A stretch of 64,000 nucleotides of DNA from Acanthopleura granulata (taxonomy: Eukaryota > Mollusca > Polyplacophora > Chitonida > Chitonidae), in NCBI GenBank assembly GCA_016165875.1, contig JABBOT010000013.1:15427543-15491542 (forward strand), written 5' to 3'. Under the pieces are notes generated by a model. That model saw nothing but the letters and a program-made list of their open reading frames with translations. It was not told the DNA's origin and ran no database searches. Made by a program: the position numbers and the translations under genes. Below, piece after piece: positions 21,734 through 34,019 of this stretch (its first letter is position 1; every line of letters starts with the position of its first letter).

Positions 21734-21751
21734 GTGTACTTACTCATTTAG

Positions 21752-21886
21752 TTGAACCTGCGGATTGTCGTGGGTTTTCCCCTTGCTGTGCCCTTTTTCC
21801 TCCCACCATAATGCTGGCCGCCATTGTGTAAGTGGGACATTCTTGAGTATGGTGTAAAACATCAATCAAATATATAATAAATAAAT
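21752..21886 (+). mobile_element. SINE family A, 5'-truncated
   Basis: From ACCTGCGGATTGTCGTGGG to the AATAAATAAATT tail. It is directly followed, tail to tail, by an inverted copy. Confidence 0.85.
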
Positions 21887-21962
21887 TGATGTTTAACGCC
21901 GTACTCAAGAATATTTCTCTTATATGACGCCTTCCTGCATTATGGTGGAAGGAAACTAGGAA
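21887..21962 (-). mobile_element. SINE family A, inverted fragment
   Basis: GATGTTTAACGCCGTACTCA to GGTGGAAGGAAACTAGG. Together with the preceding copy it forms an inverted repeat with almost no spacer. Confidence 0.85.
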
Positions 21963-22357
21963 TATACAAGTAGTCTTCACTTATATTAATTAGAAATACA
22001 TGTACACCCACAGTAATTATGTAATTGACATCCATTGTCTTTGCAATCTTACGTGTGCAATGCACGAAATAGACAAACCCCATTTTCTAAGAATTTCTGA
22101 ACAATCTATTTTTGTAAATATCTACAGGTTTGTCTGTGGGTAAGTATGATTAGATCATATACAGTGGCACAGTAGGAAGTCTTGTAGGAAGCTCAAACTT
22201 TGACTTTGTCTAAAGTTTGGTATCCGCAACTCAGTGGGCAACCATTTAGGTGATCAGTTTGTTGACAATTAGAGTTATTGGCAGGAAATTGTGCAGTTCA
22301 AAGATAATGTTCAGGCATGCCTGCCTTTACCATGCTTAAGGTTTTTGAAGTTGCAGG

Positions 22358-24247
22358 GTCCTGTCCTGATATGTCTTGTATCCCATCCTGAGCTGCCCTG
22401 TATCCCCTGTCCTTATTTGTGCTGTATGCCCTTTGCTCATATCTCCTGTGTCCTGTATCCTTTCTGCTGTATCCCCGTCCTTTTTTGTCCTGTGTCCCCA
22501 TCCTGATCTGTTGTGTACCTGCTTTCCTGTATCCCCTGTCATGACCTGTCCTATATCCCCTCTTCTGACCTGTGTTGTTTTCCCTGTCCTGAGCTCTGCT
22601 GTATCCTGTCCCGATCTGTCCTGTATCATATCTCTTGGTCTGTCCCGTATCCCCTGTCCCAATCTCTCATGTACCCTGTCCTGATCTGTCCTGTATCTTG
22701 TCATAATCTAGCTGTGTTGTATCCCCTATTCTGATCTGTCTTGTATCTCCTGTCATGATCTGTGCTGTATCCTCGTCCAGATCTGTCCTGCATCTCCTGC
22801 CCTGATCTGTCCTGTATCCCTTGTCCTGATCTATCTTGTTTCCCCGTCTTGACCTGCCTTGTATGCGCTGTCCTTATCTATCCTGTATCCCCAGTTCTGA
22901 TCTGTCCTGTATCCCCTGTCCAGATCTATCCTTTATCATTGTCCTGATCTGTCCTGTTCCCCTTTTCTGACCTTTCTTGTATCCCCTGTCCTGATCTGCC
23001 CTGTATCCTCTGTTCTGATCTATCCAGTATCCCCTGTCATGATCTGTCCTCTGTCCCCTGTTCTGATCTATCCTGTATCCCTGGTCTGATCTACCCTGTA
23101 TCCCTGGTCATGATCTGTGCTGTATCCTTGGCCTGACCTGTCCTGTTTCCACTTTCCTGATCTATCCATTATCCCCTGTCCTGATCCATCCTGTATCCCC
23201 TGTTCTGATCTATCCAGTATCCCCTGTCATGATCTGTCCTGTATACCCTGCCCTGCCCTGACCTGACCTGTCTTGTATCCCCAGTCATGATCTATCTTGT
23301 ATCAGTTGGCCTGATCTGTCCTGTTTCCTTGTTGTGATCTATCTTATATCCCCTGTCATGATCTGTGCTGTATCCTCATCCTTATTTGTCCTGTTCCCCT
23401 TGTGCTGACCGATCCTGTTTCCCCTCTTCTGATCTATCCTGTATCCCTTTCACTGATTTGTCCTGTATCCCTTGTCCTGATCCATCCTATATCCCCTATT
23501 CTGATCTAGACTGTATCCCCTGTTCTGATCTATCCTGTATCCCTTGTTCTGATCTATCCTGTGTCCCCTGCACTGATCTATCCTGTATCTCCTGTCACAA
23601 TCTTTCCTACAGCTTCTCTCCTGATCTGTCCTGTAACCCTTATCGTGATATATCCTGTATCCCCTGTCCAGATATATCCTGTATCCCCTGTCCTGATATG
23701 TCCCTTATTCCCTGTCCTGATCTGTCCTGTATCCCCTGTTCTGATCTGTCCTGTATCCCCTGTTCTGATCTATCCTGTATCCCTGGTCTGATCTATCCTG
23801 TATCCCTGGTCTGATCTATCTTGTATCCCTGGTCATGATCTTTGCTGTATCCTTGTCCTGACCTGTCCTGTTCCCCCTTTCCTGTATGTGCTGATGTGTC
23901 CTGTATCCCTTGTCCTGATCTGCCCTGTATCCCCTATCCTGATCTGCCCTGTATCCTGTCCTGATTTGTCCTGTATCCCCTGTCCTGATCTGCCCTGTAT
24001 CCCCTGTCCTGATCTGTCCTGTATCCCCTGTTCTGATCTATCCTGTATCCCCTTTGCTGATTGTCCTGTATCCCTCATGCTGATGTGTCCTGTATCCCTT
24101 GTCCTGATCTGCCCTGTACCCCCTATCCTGATCTGCCCTGTATCCTGTCCTGATTTGTCCTGTACCCCCTGTCCTGATCTGCCCTGTATCCCCTGTCCTG
24201 ATCTGCCCTGTATCATCTGTCCTGATCTGCCCTGTATCATTTGTCAT
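22358..24247. repeat. Large 24-bp minisatellite array (about 1.9 kb)
   Basis: Near 80 diverged copies of a 24-bp unit (GATCTGTCCTGTATCCCCTG followed by TYCT). Because 24 is a multiple of three, open frames run through it on both strands (plus: CIPCPDLS-type repeats; minus: DTGQIRTG-type). These are most likely not genes. It is the largest tandem array in the window. Confidence 0.95.
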
Positions 24248-24329
24248 CTACCCACTGTCGTCATATGTCATTAATATCATTCTTAAGGGATTTCCAGATT
24301 CTCTTGTTCTATTGGCCATGACAATCACT

Positions 24330-24436
24330 TGTGTCTCAAAGTCCGCTGGTTTGGTGTCTGCCTCTTAAGCTGACCAGCATCCTATAATTGAAAATTTTTT
24401 GAGCCAGAAATTGAAACAACAATCAAATAAATAAAC
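24330..24436 (+). mobile_element. SINE-like tail, decayed
   Basis: AACAACAATCAAATAAATAAACC resembles the family B tail. The upstream part is too diverged to define. Confidence 0.3.
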
Positions 24437-24999
24437 CAAACATATTTTTGCATGCTTGATACCAGTAACACATGTCCTATCCAGGCAACAGTGTTTGCAT
24501 AATTAGACAGCATTGTCTTGCTGTCAGCCATCTTGATAAATGTGAATGAGCAACTGAACAAATTTGTCACAAATGAATGGGTTCTTATTTGTCTAAAGAT
24601 ACAAGTGTCGGTACATCTTTGCATTGATCTAGCAACAGAGATTTAGAATTTTATTTGTGGTATAAATGGACTACTTATAGAAGATAACACAGTAAGATGG
24701 AAATGATCATCTGTAGTACTTTAATTCTGGGTGAGTGTTCAATGAAAAAGAAAAAACAGTGATGAAAGATGAGTGCTGTGTTTGCTTGCCCACATGGTAC
24801 AGTCCTCTTATTCACCTTTAAATCCTGGAGTATGTAGACAAATGTAGACGAGCTTCTTTCACACTCGGTAGATAAATTTGAGTGGTTGCCTTGTCGACTT
24901 TCTGAAGGGTTGAAGTGAATGCTCACTCGGCAGTGTGGAAGGCCGAATTCTTTCCGTCATTGTTGCTAATACCATCTTAACATCTCCTGTCATCTCTGC

Positions 25000-25480
25000 G
25001 ATTAGCCAGCTGCCCACAAAAGAGTCATTTCCACTGGCAGAGTCGACCACGCCAAGGATTTCCTTTGTCGCAGGAAGTATTGGCTGACAAAGCTTTTTTG
25101 ACAGTTATTCCGATCAGATCAAATTCAACTGGGTGAGAGATGCTGAAGTTAATCAAAAAGCGTTTGGCCTTTTTTTCTAGGTGCTATAGCGCCGTGTGTT
25201 GAGTGTATTGGTAGACAAGAGCCTGGTCAGTCTAGAGCGGTTTTTGCGTCAATAGTCCTGTCTCTCCACGGCTTTTTTTTATGTCCGCGGCCATCCAGAC
25301 GCAGACAGTGGCCCCAGGTCACTTGGCACTGACCATTGCTATTGATTTCTTACTTGCCACGATCTAAAAGCGGCCTGTCCGCAAAACACATCTGTAGAAG
25401 ATGACAGTCCAGACAGACGACTAAATAGCTGACAGCCTCAACTGATACGCCGCAGAAAAAAAAAGGCAGATCTGATGATG
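25000..25480. other. Repeat-free island, candidate regulatory element
   Basis: No SINE or tandem repeat, more mixed base composition than its surroundings, and words such as TTTGACAG and ATCAGATCAAATTC. Conservation cannot be tested here. Confidence 0.2.
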
Positions 25481-25655
25481 GAAATGAATTAATAGAGTCG
25501 ATACACATGTTTTGTACTGGCGATCAGAACCAATACATTAATACATGTCAGTATAGTACAAGATACGAACCTCGTAGAAAAATGTCGGACACATGGCTGC
25601 ACCTGTAAGTATGATAAGTACCAAGTGGTGCCGTCTTGTGTATAAGCACATGTAT

Positions 25656-25802
25656 AACATGTGAAACATAACAAATTGTAACTACATGTGAATACCATAT
25701 TGTAACTACATGTGAATACCACATTGTAACTATGTGTGAATGCCAAATTGTAACTACATGTGAATACCAAATTGTAACTACATGTGAATACCAACTTGTA
25801 CC
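25656..25802. repeat. 24-bp minisatellite, about six copies
   Basis: Unit TTGTAACTACATGTGAATAC plus four bases. Open on the minus strand (YNLVFTCS repeats), not supported as a gene. Confidence 0.9.
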
Positions 25803-26449
25803 AGTACTTTGCATATGAAAAACACAAAAATGTGAAGAAGGCTGCCAGAAAAACACATGTAGGATAATACGCCATGAATATGATAACATCTATCACATGG
25901 ACAATTCAGGCTAAGTTATTTCATGTGTATGTGGGCTCAGTAAAGATACAAGAATACACAGTATTATTAGATTTCTATATCATGAAACATATATGTACAT
26001 AGAGTTTTGTAATATTGCCATAGAAACAACAAAGACATGAAAACATGATAGTTTGGCATGATACATCAGTCAGTTGCCCTTCAATATTACTAAATGGGAG
26101 AGAGCCTTCCTTGATCGTCTGTCATTAGACAAGAAGTCTTACAGTCTCTTATAGTTGGCAATCTTCTGATGAGCTAAGACTCGCTTGTCATGGTCAACCA
26201 CCTGTTTAGGACACATGTCCTGATTTCGTGCTGGATTTCTGTTGCGTCTTTGTCTGATGCAAGCAGACGCAAGCTCTCCTAGAAAGGCTTATCATCCCAA
26301 TTTCAGTTAACAGGGAAGCAAATGTTTGGCTAGGCGAGTGTGAGGACAATTCCAGCCATCTGGTGTGGAGATTTTTCCAAATTTCAGTTTGCACTCATTA
26401 TTTTCGGCTGACGTTGAAAAAAAAAAACGACATAAGTGCTATGATAGTT

Positions 26450-26715
26450 CATCAAGTCTTACAGTGTATTTCAGTTTTTCGTTCAAGCATTATAGCAATG
26501 GTACTTCTTTGTTGTTCTGTCAAGCTTCATAGCACTGGTACTATGTGTTGTTCTATCAAGCATCATAGTACGTTTGTATTTATTGCTGAATCAAGCATCA
26601 TAAAACTGATGTATTTGTTGTGCAGTCAAGCATCATAACAGTGTTGTATTTTGTTGCTCAGTTAAGCATCACTGGCATAACAGTGGTGTATTGTGTTGCT
26701 CTGTAAGCATCCATC
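26450..26715. repeat. Diverged tandem repeat, unit about 40 bp
   Basis: Recurring GTCAAGCATCATA and TTGTTGCTC words, about six copies. Confidence 0.75.
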
Positions 26716-26719
26716 CACT

Positions 26720-27630
26720 ACCCCTTTCCTGCGGTGCATGACAGTTAAGACCAGGGCTTAGTGTACGTAAAGCCACATACATGTACAGGTATGCTACAGG
26801 GTTTTTGTGCTTGTCACTTCAATCTCCCCTTTGAACTTTTTTGTGAACAAAAATAGAAAGCTTAGGGTATTTGTTTTGATTTCCCTTAGTATTACCGCTG
26901 TTATTGGACAGGCTCGGTGCTTCTTCAAAATCGCTGTGAATTAAAAACTTTATGATCTTCATGTTTTATTTTGTTTAAGATAGGACAAAATTTTGATACG
27001 CTGACCACCTCAAGGAACTATAAAGTGAGTTTTTGTAGCGACTTACAAACCAGCTTACAGATTAAGATTTGAAAAAATTCTCTGTGTTCTCAATTTCTTG
27101 TACCAAATTTCAAACTTTGCTACGATTTATTAGATATTGATTATGTTGTGGAGATTTTTAACGCTGCATTGAAGTGACTGGAAAATTTTCTGGCTTTGTC
27201 AATAGTACTTAACTACAAAGTAAATAAAAGTTGAAAATCATCTAATTTGTGGGAAGTGTGGACTGTTACAACAATGTTCCCTGGTGAAGAATTCTTTATG
27301 TGATTGGAAAACCTCGAAAGACAGGAAAATCGTAAAAACATCAAGATCAGATAAAATAAAAACATGGATTTTCATTTTCACCAAGGGAAACAGCAGACTG
27401 TTGCTTAGAGTAATGTGAAAGACTACAGCATAGAGAATAAAACCAGAGCAAGGACGACATTGTTATACCTGTAGCTGGTGAATGATCACAGGTAAATGGT
27501 GAAATATACTGGCCACTTGTCATTTTACCTTGTAAAAACCTGTAGAAGAAATAACCTTAATGTATGCTGAGTAGAGCTTTAAAATAATATGTTGATCAGT
27601 TGGTGTTGAACAATGTATGTATGAATGAAT
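26720..27630. other. No recognised feature
   Basis: AT-rich unique sequence with no supported exon or repeat. Confidence 0.4.
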
Positions 27631-27636
27631 AATACT

Positions 27637-27916
27637 TGTTTATTTATTTGTTTAATTGGTGTTTAATGCTGCACTCAAGAATATTCCACTTAAACGATGG
27701 TGGCCAACATTATTTCTTTGACTAGTGTTTTACGCCATACTCAAGAATATTTCACTTATTCGATGGCCGCCAGCATTATGGTGGGAGAAAACCAGACAGA
27801 ACCTGGGGAAAACCCATGACTGTCTGAAGACTTGAACTCACAGCTATCGCACCCAGGCACCTGGGTCATTATGCTGCATGCACAAATGCGCTAACCCCCT
27901 CGGTCATGGAAGCCTT
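27637..27916 (-). mobile_element. Two SINE family A copies in tandem
   Basis: A 3' fragment (27637-27713) is directly followed, in the same orientation, by a longer copy (27714-27916) that reaches the tRNA-like head. The junction is at CAACATTATTTCTTTGAC. Confidence 0.85.
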
Positions 27917-28029
27917 CCAAGAATATTTCACTGGTATATGTATGATGGCAGTCAGTTTTCAAAAAGAAAAATAATGGAAGAATTGCAACTCAGCATATGT
28001 TCATGCATGTGGTAAACATTTAAGAGTTA

Positions 28030-28155
28030 CTTTGGTGTCAGAACTTCTGTGTGATTTACCCAGGGCACTTCATTATCATTCTTCCGTCAAACTCATGACT
28101 GCCTTCATAATTTTCAGTGAAACAATTCATGAGTATAGCATTAAACAACAGTCAG
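28030..28155 (+). mobile_element. SINE family B, 3' part, decayed
   Basis: TTTACCCAGGGCACTTCATT, CATGACTGCCTTCA and ATGAGTATAGCATTAAACAA blocks. Confidence 0.45.
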
Positions 28156-28208
28156 TGAATAAGTAATTGTGTATGCCGTGAACAACTGGAATTCCAGTTG
28201 TTAATGTT

Positions 28209-28377
28209 TTCTTTATTTGATCGGTGTTTTACACCATACTGGAGAATATCTCTCTTATAGAATGGGAGGCCAGCATTACGGTGAGAGGAAACCGAACAGA
28301 GCCCAGGGGAAACCCACGACCATCTGCAGATTGCTGGCGAGCCTTCCCATATTTGGCCCGAGAGGAAGCCAGTGTGC
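28209..28377 (-). mobile_element. SINE family A, truncated
   Basis: TTTATTTGATCGGTGTTTTA to GAGAGGAAGCCAGTGTG; the head is lost. Confidence 0.85.
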
Positions 28378-28499
28378 CCTATTGTTAGTATATTACAGTA
28401 TGTGTCACATTTTGAAAATTGTGGACCATAGATTGTACACGTAGCATTAAAGTTTTGAACCTCTTCAATCAAGAAAAGTATTGTTTTGTAGGATCTCAC

Positions 28500-29170
28500 A
28501 ACTCTAATGAGACATTTTGACCACATTTCCTACATGACATTGCGGCGATGCTTTGTATCTACCATCACGTACTCCATAGTTGACATTAGTTCCTCGGTGC
28601 CATTTTATGTTCATGGTTAAAGCTTGATGGTCGGAGTGCAGTGTCTACCGCAGTTACCTGACTGGTATAATGGCCCTTTCGTTGCGCTCCCTGTTCCGAG
28701 GCAGGCTCACATGACAAGTGAAGACGACGTCCAGCACAGCCATGTCCTGGCTGAGTTATAAAGACCCGACAGTATTTGCCATGAGGAGAAGCTGATGAGC
28801 AGCCGACACTGATACCCCGTGTTTTCTCGCGGCTTGGTGTGGCCGTAGCGGGCCTGGCCGGCCACTCCTGTGATTGATCACTTTTGGGACTTTCTTCATC
28901 GCGGATAGGCTTACATAGCCTGATTCACCATTTCTCACAGACACATTATTTTCAGGGTGTTTTTTATTTTTTTTTGTTGATGGAGGTTTTTTTTTCTGTG
29001 CGTGAGGGATGTAGAAATGCAATAGTGTTTCAATAAAGATCCGAAAAAAAAAGGAAAAGACAGAGTGAAAATATCAGAAAAAAATCCTCTCAATAGACGA
29101 GAAAAGGAAAAAAAAAAGATGCGAGGAGAGTAATGCAGTTGACAGAAATCTCTTGGGATTTGGCACATTT
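28500..29170. other. Repeat-free island, candidate regulatory element
   Basis: Locally G/C-richer, no repeats until T- and A-runs near 28960-29120. TGATTGATCA (28871-28880) fits PBX/HOX-type binding words. The 88-codon minus frame is probably incidental. Confidence 0.25.
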
Positions 29171-29384
29171 CCGTTGTCAGCCTAAGGGAAGAACTTTGCT
29201 CCTAAAGAAAATCTATAACAGCACTTTTAAAAGGCTAATACTGAATTCAACATTGTTATGTCAGTTTAATATTACAGTACATCTGTATTTGTGAGGCTTC
29301 TCACATCAATTAAGTGACATTTTATGTTGTTTTCCTATCATTATAGATATCAGTTTCTTTCACCGTACTCATTGAATGATTTGT

Positions 29385-29613
29385 TCATTTATTTTTTGGA
29401 TGGGCATTTTATGCCGTGCTCAAGAATTTTTCACGTATATGACTTTGGCCAGCATTATGGTGGGAGGAAATCGACCACGGCCAACTGCAGGTTGCTGGCA
29501 GATGTTTCCATGTACAGCCGGAGAGGAAACCAACTCAAAGCGACTGCATTGGTGGGGGGTTTCTGGGTGATTACACTGCGCCAGCGCTCTAACCAATTGA
29601 GCTACTGAGGCCC
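29385..29613 (-). mobile_element. SINE family A, near full length
   Basis: From the TTTATTTTTTGGATGGGCAT tail end to the tRNA-like head (reverse of CTCAATTGGTTAGAGCGC), with the central G/C-rich segment shortened. Confidence 0.9.
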
Positions 29614-29662
29614 TCGATTTGTTCATGAGCCTTACACATCAAGTGACCTTATAGCTCTCATA

Positions 29663-29714
29663 TGAATATATATATATATATATATATCAGTTTTGTAGTT
29701 TTTTTTTTTTTTTG
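29663..29714. repeat. (TA)n and poly-T tract
   Basis: About 12 TA units, then a 16-base T run shortly after. Confidence 0.9.
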
Positions 29715-29768
29715 CTGTACTCTCTGCATGATTTGTTCATGAGCTGTGCAGATCAAGCGACCTTTACA

Positions 29769-30352
29769 TAGTATATGTTCTGGAACCCTTCCTAATGTAA
29801 CCGTAGAATGTTGTAAAATGGTGGTATATGTCCTGGAACCCTTATGTAACAGTAGAATGTTGTAAAATGGTGGTATATGCTCTGGAACCCTTCCTAATGT
29901 AACAGTAGAATGTTGTAAAATGGTGGTATATGTTCTGGAACCCTTCCTAATGTAACAGTAGAATGTTGTAAAATGGTGGTATATGTTCTGGAACCCTTCC
30001 TAATGTAACCGTAGAATGTTGTAAAATGGTGGTATATGTTCTGGAACCCTTCCTAATGTAACCGTAGAATGTTGTAAAATGGTGGTATATGTTCTGGAAC
30101 CCTTCCTAATGTAACCGTAGAATGTTGTAAAATGGTGGTATATGTTCTGGAACCCTTCCTTATGTAACCGTAGAATGTTGTGAAATGGTGGTATATGTTC
30201 TGGAACCCTTCCTTATGTAACCGTAGAATGTTGTAAAATGGTGGTATATGTTCTGGAACCCTTCCTTATGTAACCGTAGAATGTTGTAAAATGGTGGTAT
30301 ATGTTCCGGAACCCTTCCTAATGTAATCATAGAATGTTGTAAAATGGTGGTA
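29769..30352. repeat. 53-bp minisatellite, about 11 copies
   Basis: Unit contains GGAACCCTTCCTAATGTAAC and GTAGAATGTTGTAAAATGG. Copies are very similar and the second is 5 bp short, indicating recent expansion. Confidence 0.95.
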
Positions 30353-30454
30353 TATTCTCAAACGGCTCTCATCAAGAAATGTTTTTATAGTACACATTAA
30401 GTGACCTTTACATCTGTTGACCCTTCCGCTGAGGACATATCGGTAGACGTTCTA

Positions 30455-30790
30455 GAAATTGCCTTTCCACAGGGTACAAATCTCTAGATATCAATAGTAA
30501 CCTTTTCACAGGTTACACATCAATGGACATGCAGTGGCCTTTTCAAAGGGTACACATTGATAGACCTCTATTGCAGGCCTTTTCACTGGTTACACATCAG
30601 ATGACATCTAGTGGCCTTTTGACAGGGTAAACATCAGTTGATGTCTATTGGAGGCCTTTTCGCAGGGTACACATTGATAGACATCTGTTGCAGACCTTTT
30701 CACACGTTACACTTCAGCAGACATCTAGTGGAATGGCCTTTTCACAGGGTACACACCATTAGACATCTAGTGGCCTTTTGACAGTATTAA
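30455..30790. repeat. Diverged tandem repeat, unit about 38 bp
   Basis: Eight or nine copies of CCTTTTCACAGGGTACACAT with GACATCTAGTGG. It lies directly after the 53-bp array but is unrelated in sequence. Confidence 0.85.
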
Positions 30791-30870
30791 AGTAAGTTCA
30801 TAATATCACACAGTGGATTTCAACAATGGCAAGTAAATGAAGAGGTAACGCATACAGGCATTTCCAAGTG

Positions 30871-31110
30871 GTAGATTGTCCGTCTCGGGGTTGGGAGATC
30901 CGGGATCAACCCAGGACTGGGTCATGCCAAAGGCTTCAAAAACAGTATTTGTTGTTGCTTCACTTGGTGGTCAGCGCTGAGAGGTTAGAACAAGGGAGCA
31001 AACTGGTCGCACTGCTCAGACTGGTCTGCCCTGGCAGTATAATGTGACTGGGAGGGGTGTCGTTTCTGGTATCTTCAGCATGATTTTCTAGTGGTGCTTT
31101 GGCGTGAGGG
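30871..31110 (+). mobile_element. SINE family C, most complete copy
   Basis: A tRNA-like head (GTGGTAGATTGTCCGTC, then GGGATCAACCC as B box), then TTCACTTGGTGGTCAGCGC, GAGGTTAGAACAAGGG and GTATAATGTGACTGGGAGG. Distinct from families A and B. Confidence 0.6.
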
Positions 31111-31230
31111 CCTCGCCCTGCCACAAAAACACATAGTGTATATAGATACACATTCTAAGGACTCCTTGCATAACTGAAAACTTGTGAAGTACAAACATAC
31201 ATGCGTACATGGTATTTATTTTTGTTGTAG

Positions 31231-31319
31231 AAATGGTGTCGGTGCTGCAACGAGTACAAAAGCAGAAGAAATAGATAGCCATTTCAGTTTATCTGGGAAG
31301 TGAAGAAGATGCGATGAAG
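31231..31319 (+). other. Candidate noncoding (5' untranslated) exon
   Basis: A strong acceptor (TTTATTTTTGTTGTAG) and a strong donor (GATGAAG then GTAAGA) enclose 89 bp. All three frames hit a stop, so it is not a through-coding exon. It contains a 13-codon upstream-type ORF and a two-codon one. It could be an internal untranslated exon of a plus-strand transcript starting near 18-20 kb. One frame (NGVGAATSTKAEEIDSHFSL) would join phase-correctly to the 18461-18597 exon and stop three codons later. Confidence 0.35.
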
Positions 31320-31504
31320 GTAAGATAATAACTAGGCATGTTTCTTATTTTCCTCCTGCTGTCTGTTTGTCGACACAATTTTATCCATGTGACTCGTCAC
31401 AAATTTACTTACCTGATTTTGATGATACTTACCATACACCTGCTCGTTTGATATCATACATCTTATCTTATTCTATCGTCTAAGCCTGTGCAAACTTCAT
31501 TTAT

Positions 31505-31602
31505 TGACGATCAAGTTTCCTCCCACAGTAATTCTGGCTGCCGTCAAGTAAGTGATTTGTTCATATGGGTAAAACACCAGTGAGATAAATACATAGCTAC
31601 TG
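31505..31602 (+). mobile_element. SINE family A, decayed 3' end
   Basis: GTTTCCTCCCACAGTAATTC, CTGGCTGCCGTCAAGTAAGT and AAAACACCAGTGAGATAAATA. Confidence 0.65.
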
Positions 31603-32014
31603 AGTGCAGTAATGGATTTTTCTCCTGTATACAAATTCTTTTCATGTAATTCCTGCTATTAAAAGTATTGCATGGATTTCCCTGTATTTACCTGCATTAT
31701 TTTAATGACAGTTGGATCATTACCTTTATAATTACCACCATTCAGGTTCACAACATGATAATGATTTCCATGTATACAGCTGAAAGGCACATTAAAAACA
31801 CATTTCATACTTTTGCACAGTGCCCCTGAGCGTACTGCAGGGATTTCTATGAATTTCTCTTCAGGACAATCTGTTCAGTAATAGCCTATACTGACACTGA
31901 TGTTTTTTGAGGTTTATGCTACACATGGAGCGTAAAACCCATAAACTGAGGAAGTATCATACCCAGCAGCATATGTCTTGAGTGCAGGTTAACTTTGAGA
32001 ATGAAACCATCCTA

Positions 32015-32980
32015 TCTGCGTGCATGTAATCTTGATATCTGTGGAAATCCTTCTAGCTGCACCCACGAAAATTTCATGTATCAGGAAACTCTTTCATCTG
32101 TACCAATGCAGACTTGATAAATTTTTGGAAGAAACCCTTCTATCTGGACATGTGAAGACTTGATGTCTGAAGAAATTTAAACTCTATCTGTGTGCATGTA
32201 AACTTGGTATATGAGGAAACACTTCAGCCTGTACACATGTAAGCATGGTATGTGAATAATCCCTCCTATCTGTGCACATCTAAACTTGACAATAGAGGAA
32301 ACCCTTCTATCTGTGCACATGCAAACTTGACAGTAGAGGAAACCCTCCTATCTGTGCACATCTAAATTTGACAGTAGAGAAAACCTCCTATCTGTGCACA
32401 TCTAAACTTAACAATAGAGGAAACCTTCCTATCTGTGCACATCTAAATTTGACAATAGAGGAAACCCTTCCATCTGTGCACATCTAAACTTGACAATAGA
32501 GGAAACCCTCCCATCTGTGCACATCTAAACTTGACAATAGAGGAAATCCTCCTGTCTGTGCACATCTAACCTTAACAATAGAGGAAATCTCCCATCTGAA
32601 GACATGTAAACTTCAGCTTCAGTGAAGCTTGATATCTGAGATTGAAACAATCTTGTCTGCACGTTTAGTTGATATATGAGGAAACCCTTCCATCTGCACA
32701 CATGTGAACTTAATACGTTAGGAAACTCACGTATCTGTTCACCTGTAAATTTTACATTTGAGGAATCCCACCTATCTATACACATGTAAACTTTGACGAA
32801 AGCCTTGATTCTATCTATACACATGTAAACTTTATGTCTGAGGAAACCCTCAGTCCTATCTAGACACATAAATATGTGTCACATATCACAACTTGATATG
32901 AGCAAACTGTAGTCTGTCTGTACACATGTTGACTTGATAATTCAGGAATTCCTCATGTCTGTGTGCATGTAAATCGAAGA
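32015..32980. repeat. Diverged minisatellite, unit about 41 bp
   Basis: About 20 copies of ATCTGTGCACATCTAAACTT with GAGGAAACCC. Copies between 32260 and 32590 are the most uniform and the edges are diverged, the expected pattern of unequal exchange. The 114-codon minus frame is a by-product. Confidence 0.9.
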
Positions 32981-32984
32981 CTCG

Positions 32985-33835
32985 CACCAATAATTTTCAG
33001 CCAAATGAACCAGCAAGAACTGGAAAGCTGGATGACATTTTAGCTACTGGCAAAATAAAAGTTTTGTCAACAAAAGAAATACTTTATGACCTTTTTGCAT
33101 TGTTTTGGTCAAAGTCGTTGGACATATTTAGTACTGTGTATTCCTGTACAATGCACATGTAGGCCTACAGGTAACTGTATCTTGAGGTGTTGGACTTCCA
33201 GAATGGGTGTATTGACTTGCTGGTTACTTCTCAGGTTGTCTCCCCTTGTATGTAACACAACAGGGCTACTTGGGCTTTCAACTGACCTTTGGTCTGAAGA
33301 TAATGAGATGTGTTGTTTTAACTAATTCATAAGGTAAAAGCCAATTACATCTTATGTAAGATTTGAGCAGAGAGTTATTAAGTGGAAAAATTAAATACCA
33401 ATTAATTACCAATATATGTTAGTTTATTATGAAGCATTCTTCACTATTTTGTGGGCCATTTTCAGTATTAAATATATATATAAGTGTGACTGGGAAAAGG
33501 TTTACTTCTTGCTTTAAACTTGTATTTTATCGGATAGGTGAGTTGTTTTTATAATTTGTCGAGAAACACTAAAGTCACAGTACAGAGGTACATGTAAGGA
33601 GCCGTAAAAGTGCCATGATTGAATGAATTCTTCAAGAGGATAAAACTGTCATAATTTTAAAATGTCTTACACAGACGAAGTAATGTGCAAAACTGTGATA
33701 AAGAGGTACACAGAAATGATTGACCTCTAAAGGTGCATTGGGCTAAGCCTGGATAGGGAAAAATAATCCTTATGTGATATACTTGTACCATTTTAGTGGT
33801 AAATACAACTTAAATGACGACCCTGTTGATAATCC
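32985..33835. other. No recognised feature
   Basis: AT-rich sequence. A stretch near 33700-33770 (GACCTCTAAAGGTGCATTGG) may be a decayed family D end. Confidence 0.35.
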
Positions 33836-34016
33836 AGTGTCTAGCACTAATGACTCAGATGCCTCTCACCTATTTGATATCAGTGAATTCAAGCTAAGCT
33901 CATGCTGGTTTCCCCTCCGGCTCTGTCCGAATGTCAGCCAGCAACATGCTATAATGCTGGCGTATAAGTGCAATATTCTTGAGTATGGCGTAAAACCCCA
34001 AATAAATAAATAAATT
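33836..34016 (+). mobile_element. SINE family A, internally rearranged
   Basis: GACTCAGATGCCTCTCACC, a B-box-like TGAATTCAAGCTAAGCTC, then a shortened centre and TTCTTGAGTATGGCGTAAAA with an AATAAATAAATAAATT tail. Confidence 0.8.
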
Positions 34017-34019
34017 AAA

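Noticed and set aside
22358..24247. CRISPR-like array
   Set aside because: Units are contiguous diverged tandem repeats without unique spacers, in a eukaryotic genome.
22376..24274. Many 60-149-codon cysteine/proline-rich (plus) and DTGQIRTG-type (minus) frames
   Set aside because: All come from the 24-bp array, whose length is a multiple of three; no non-repeat coding sequence attached.
33465..33537. Exon between TTTTCAG and GTGAGT
   Set aside because: The open frame is mostly low-complexity ATA/TAT codons and there is no phase partner.
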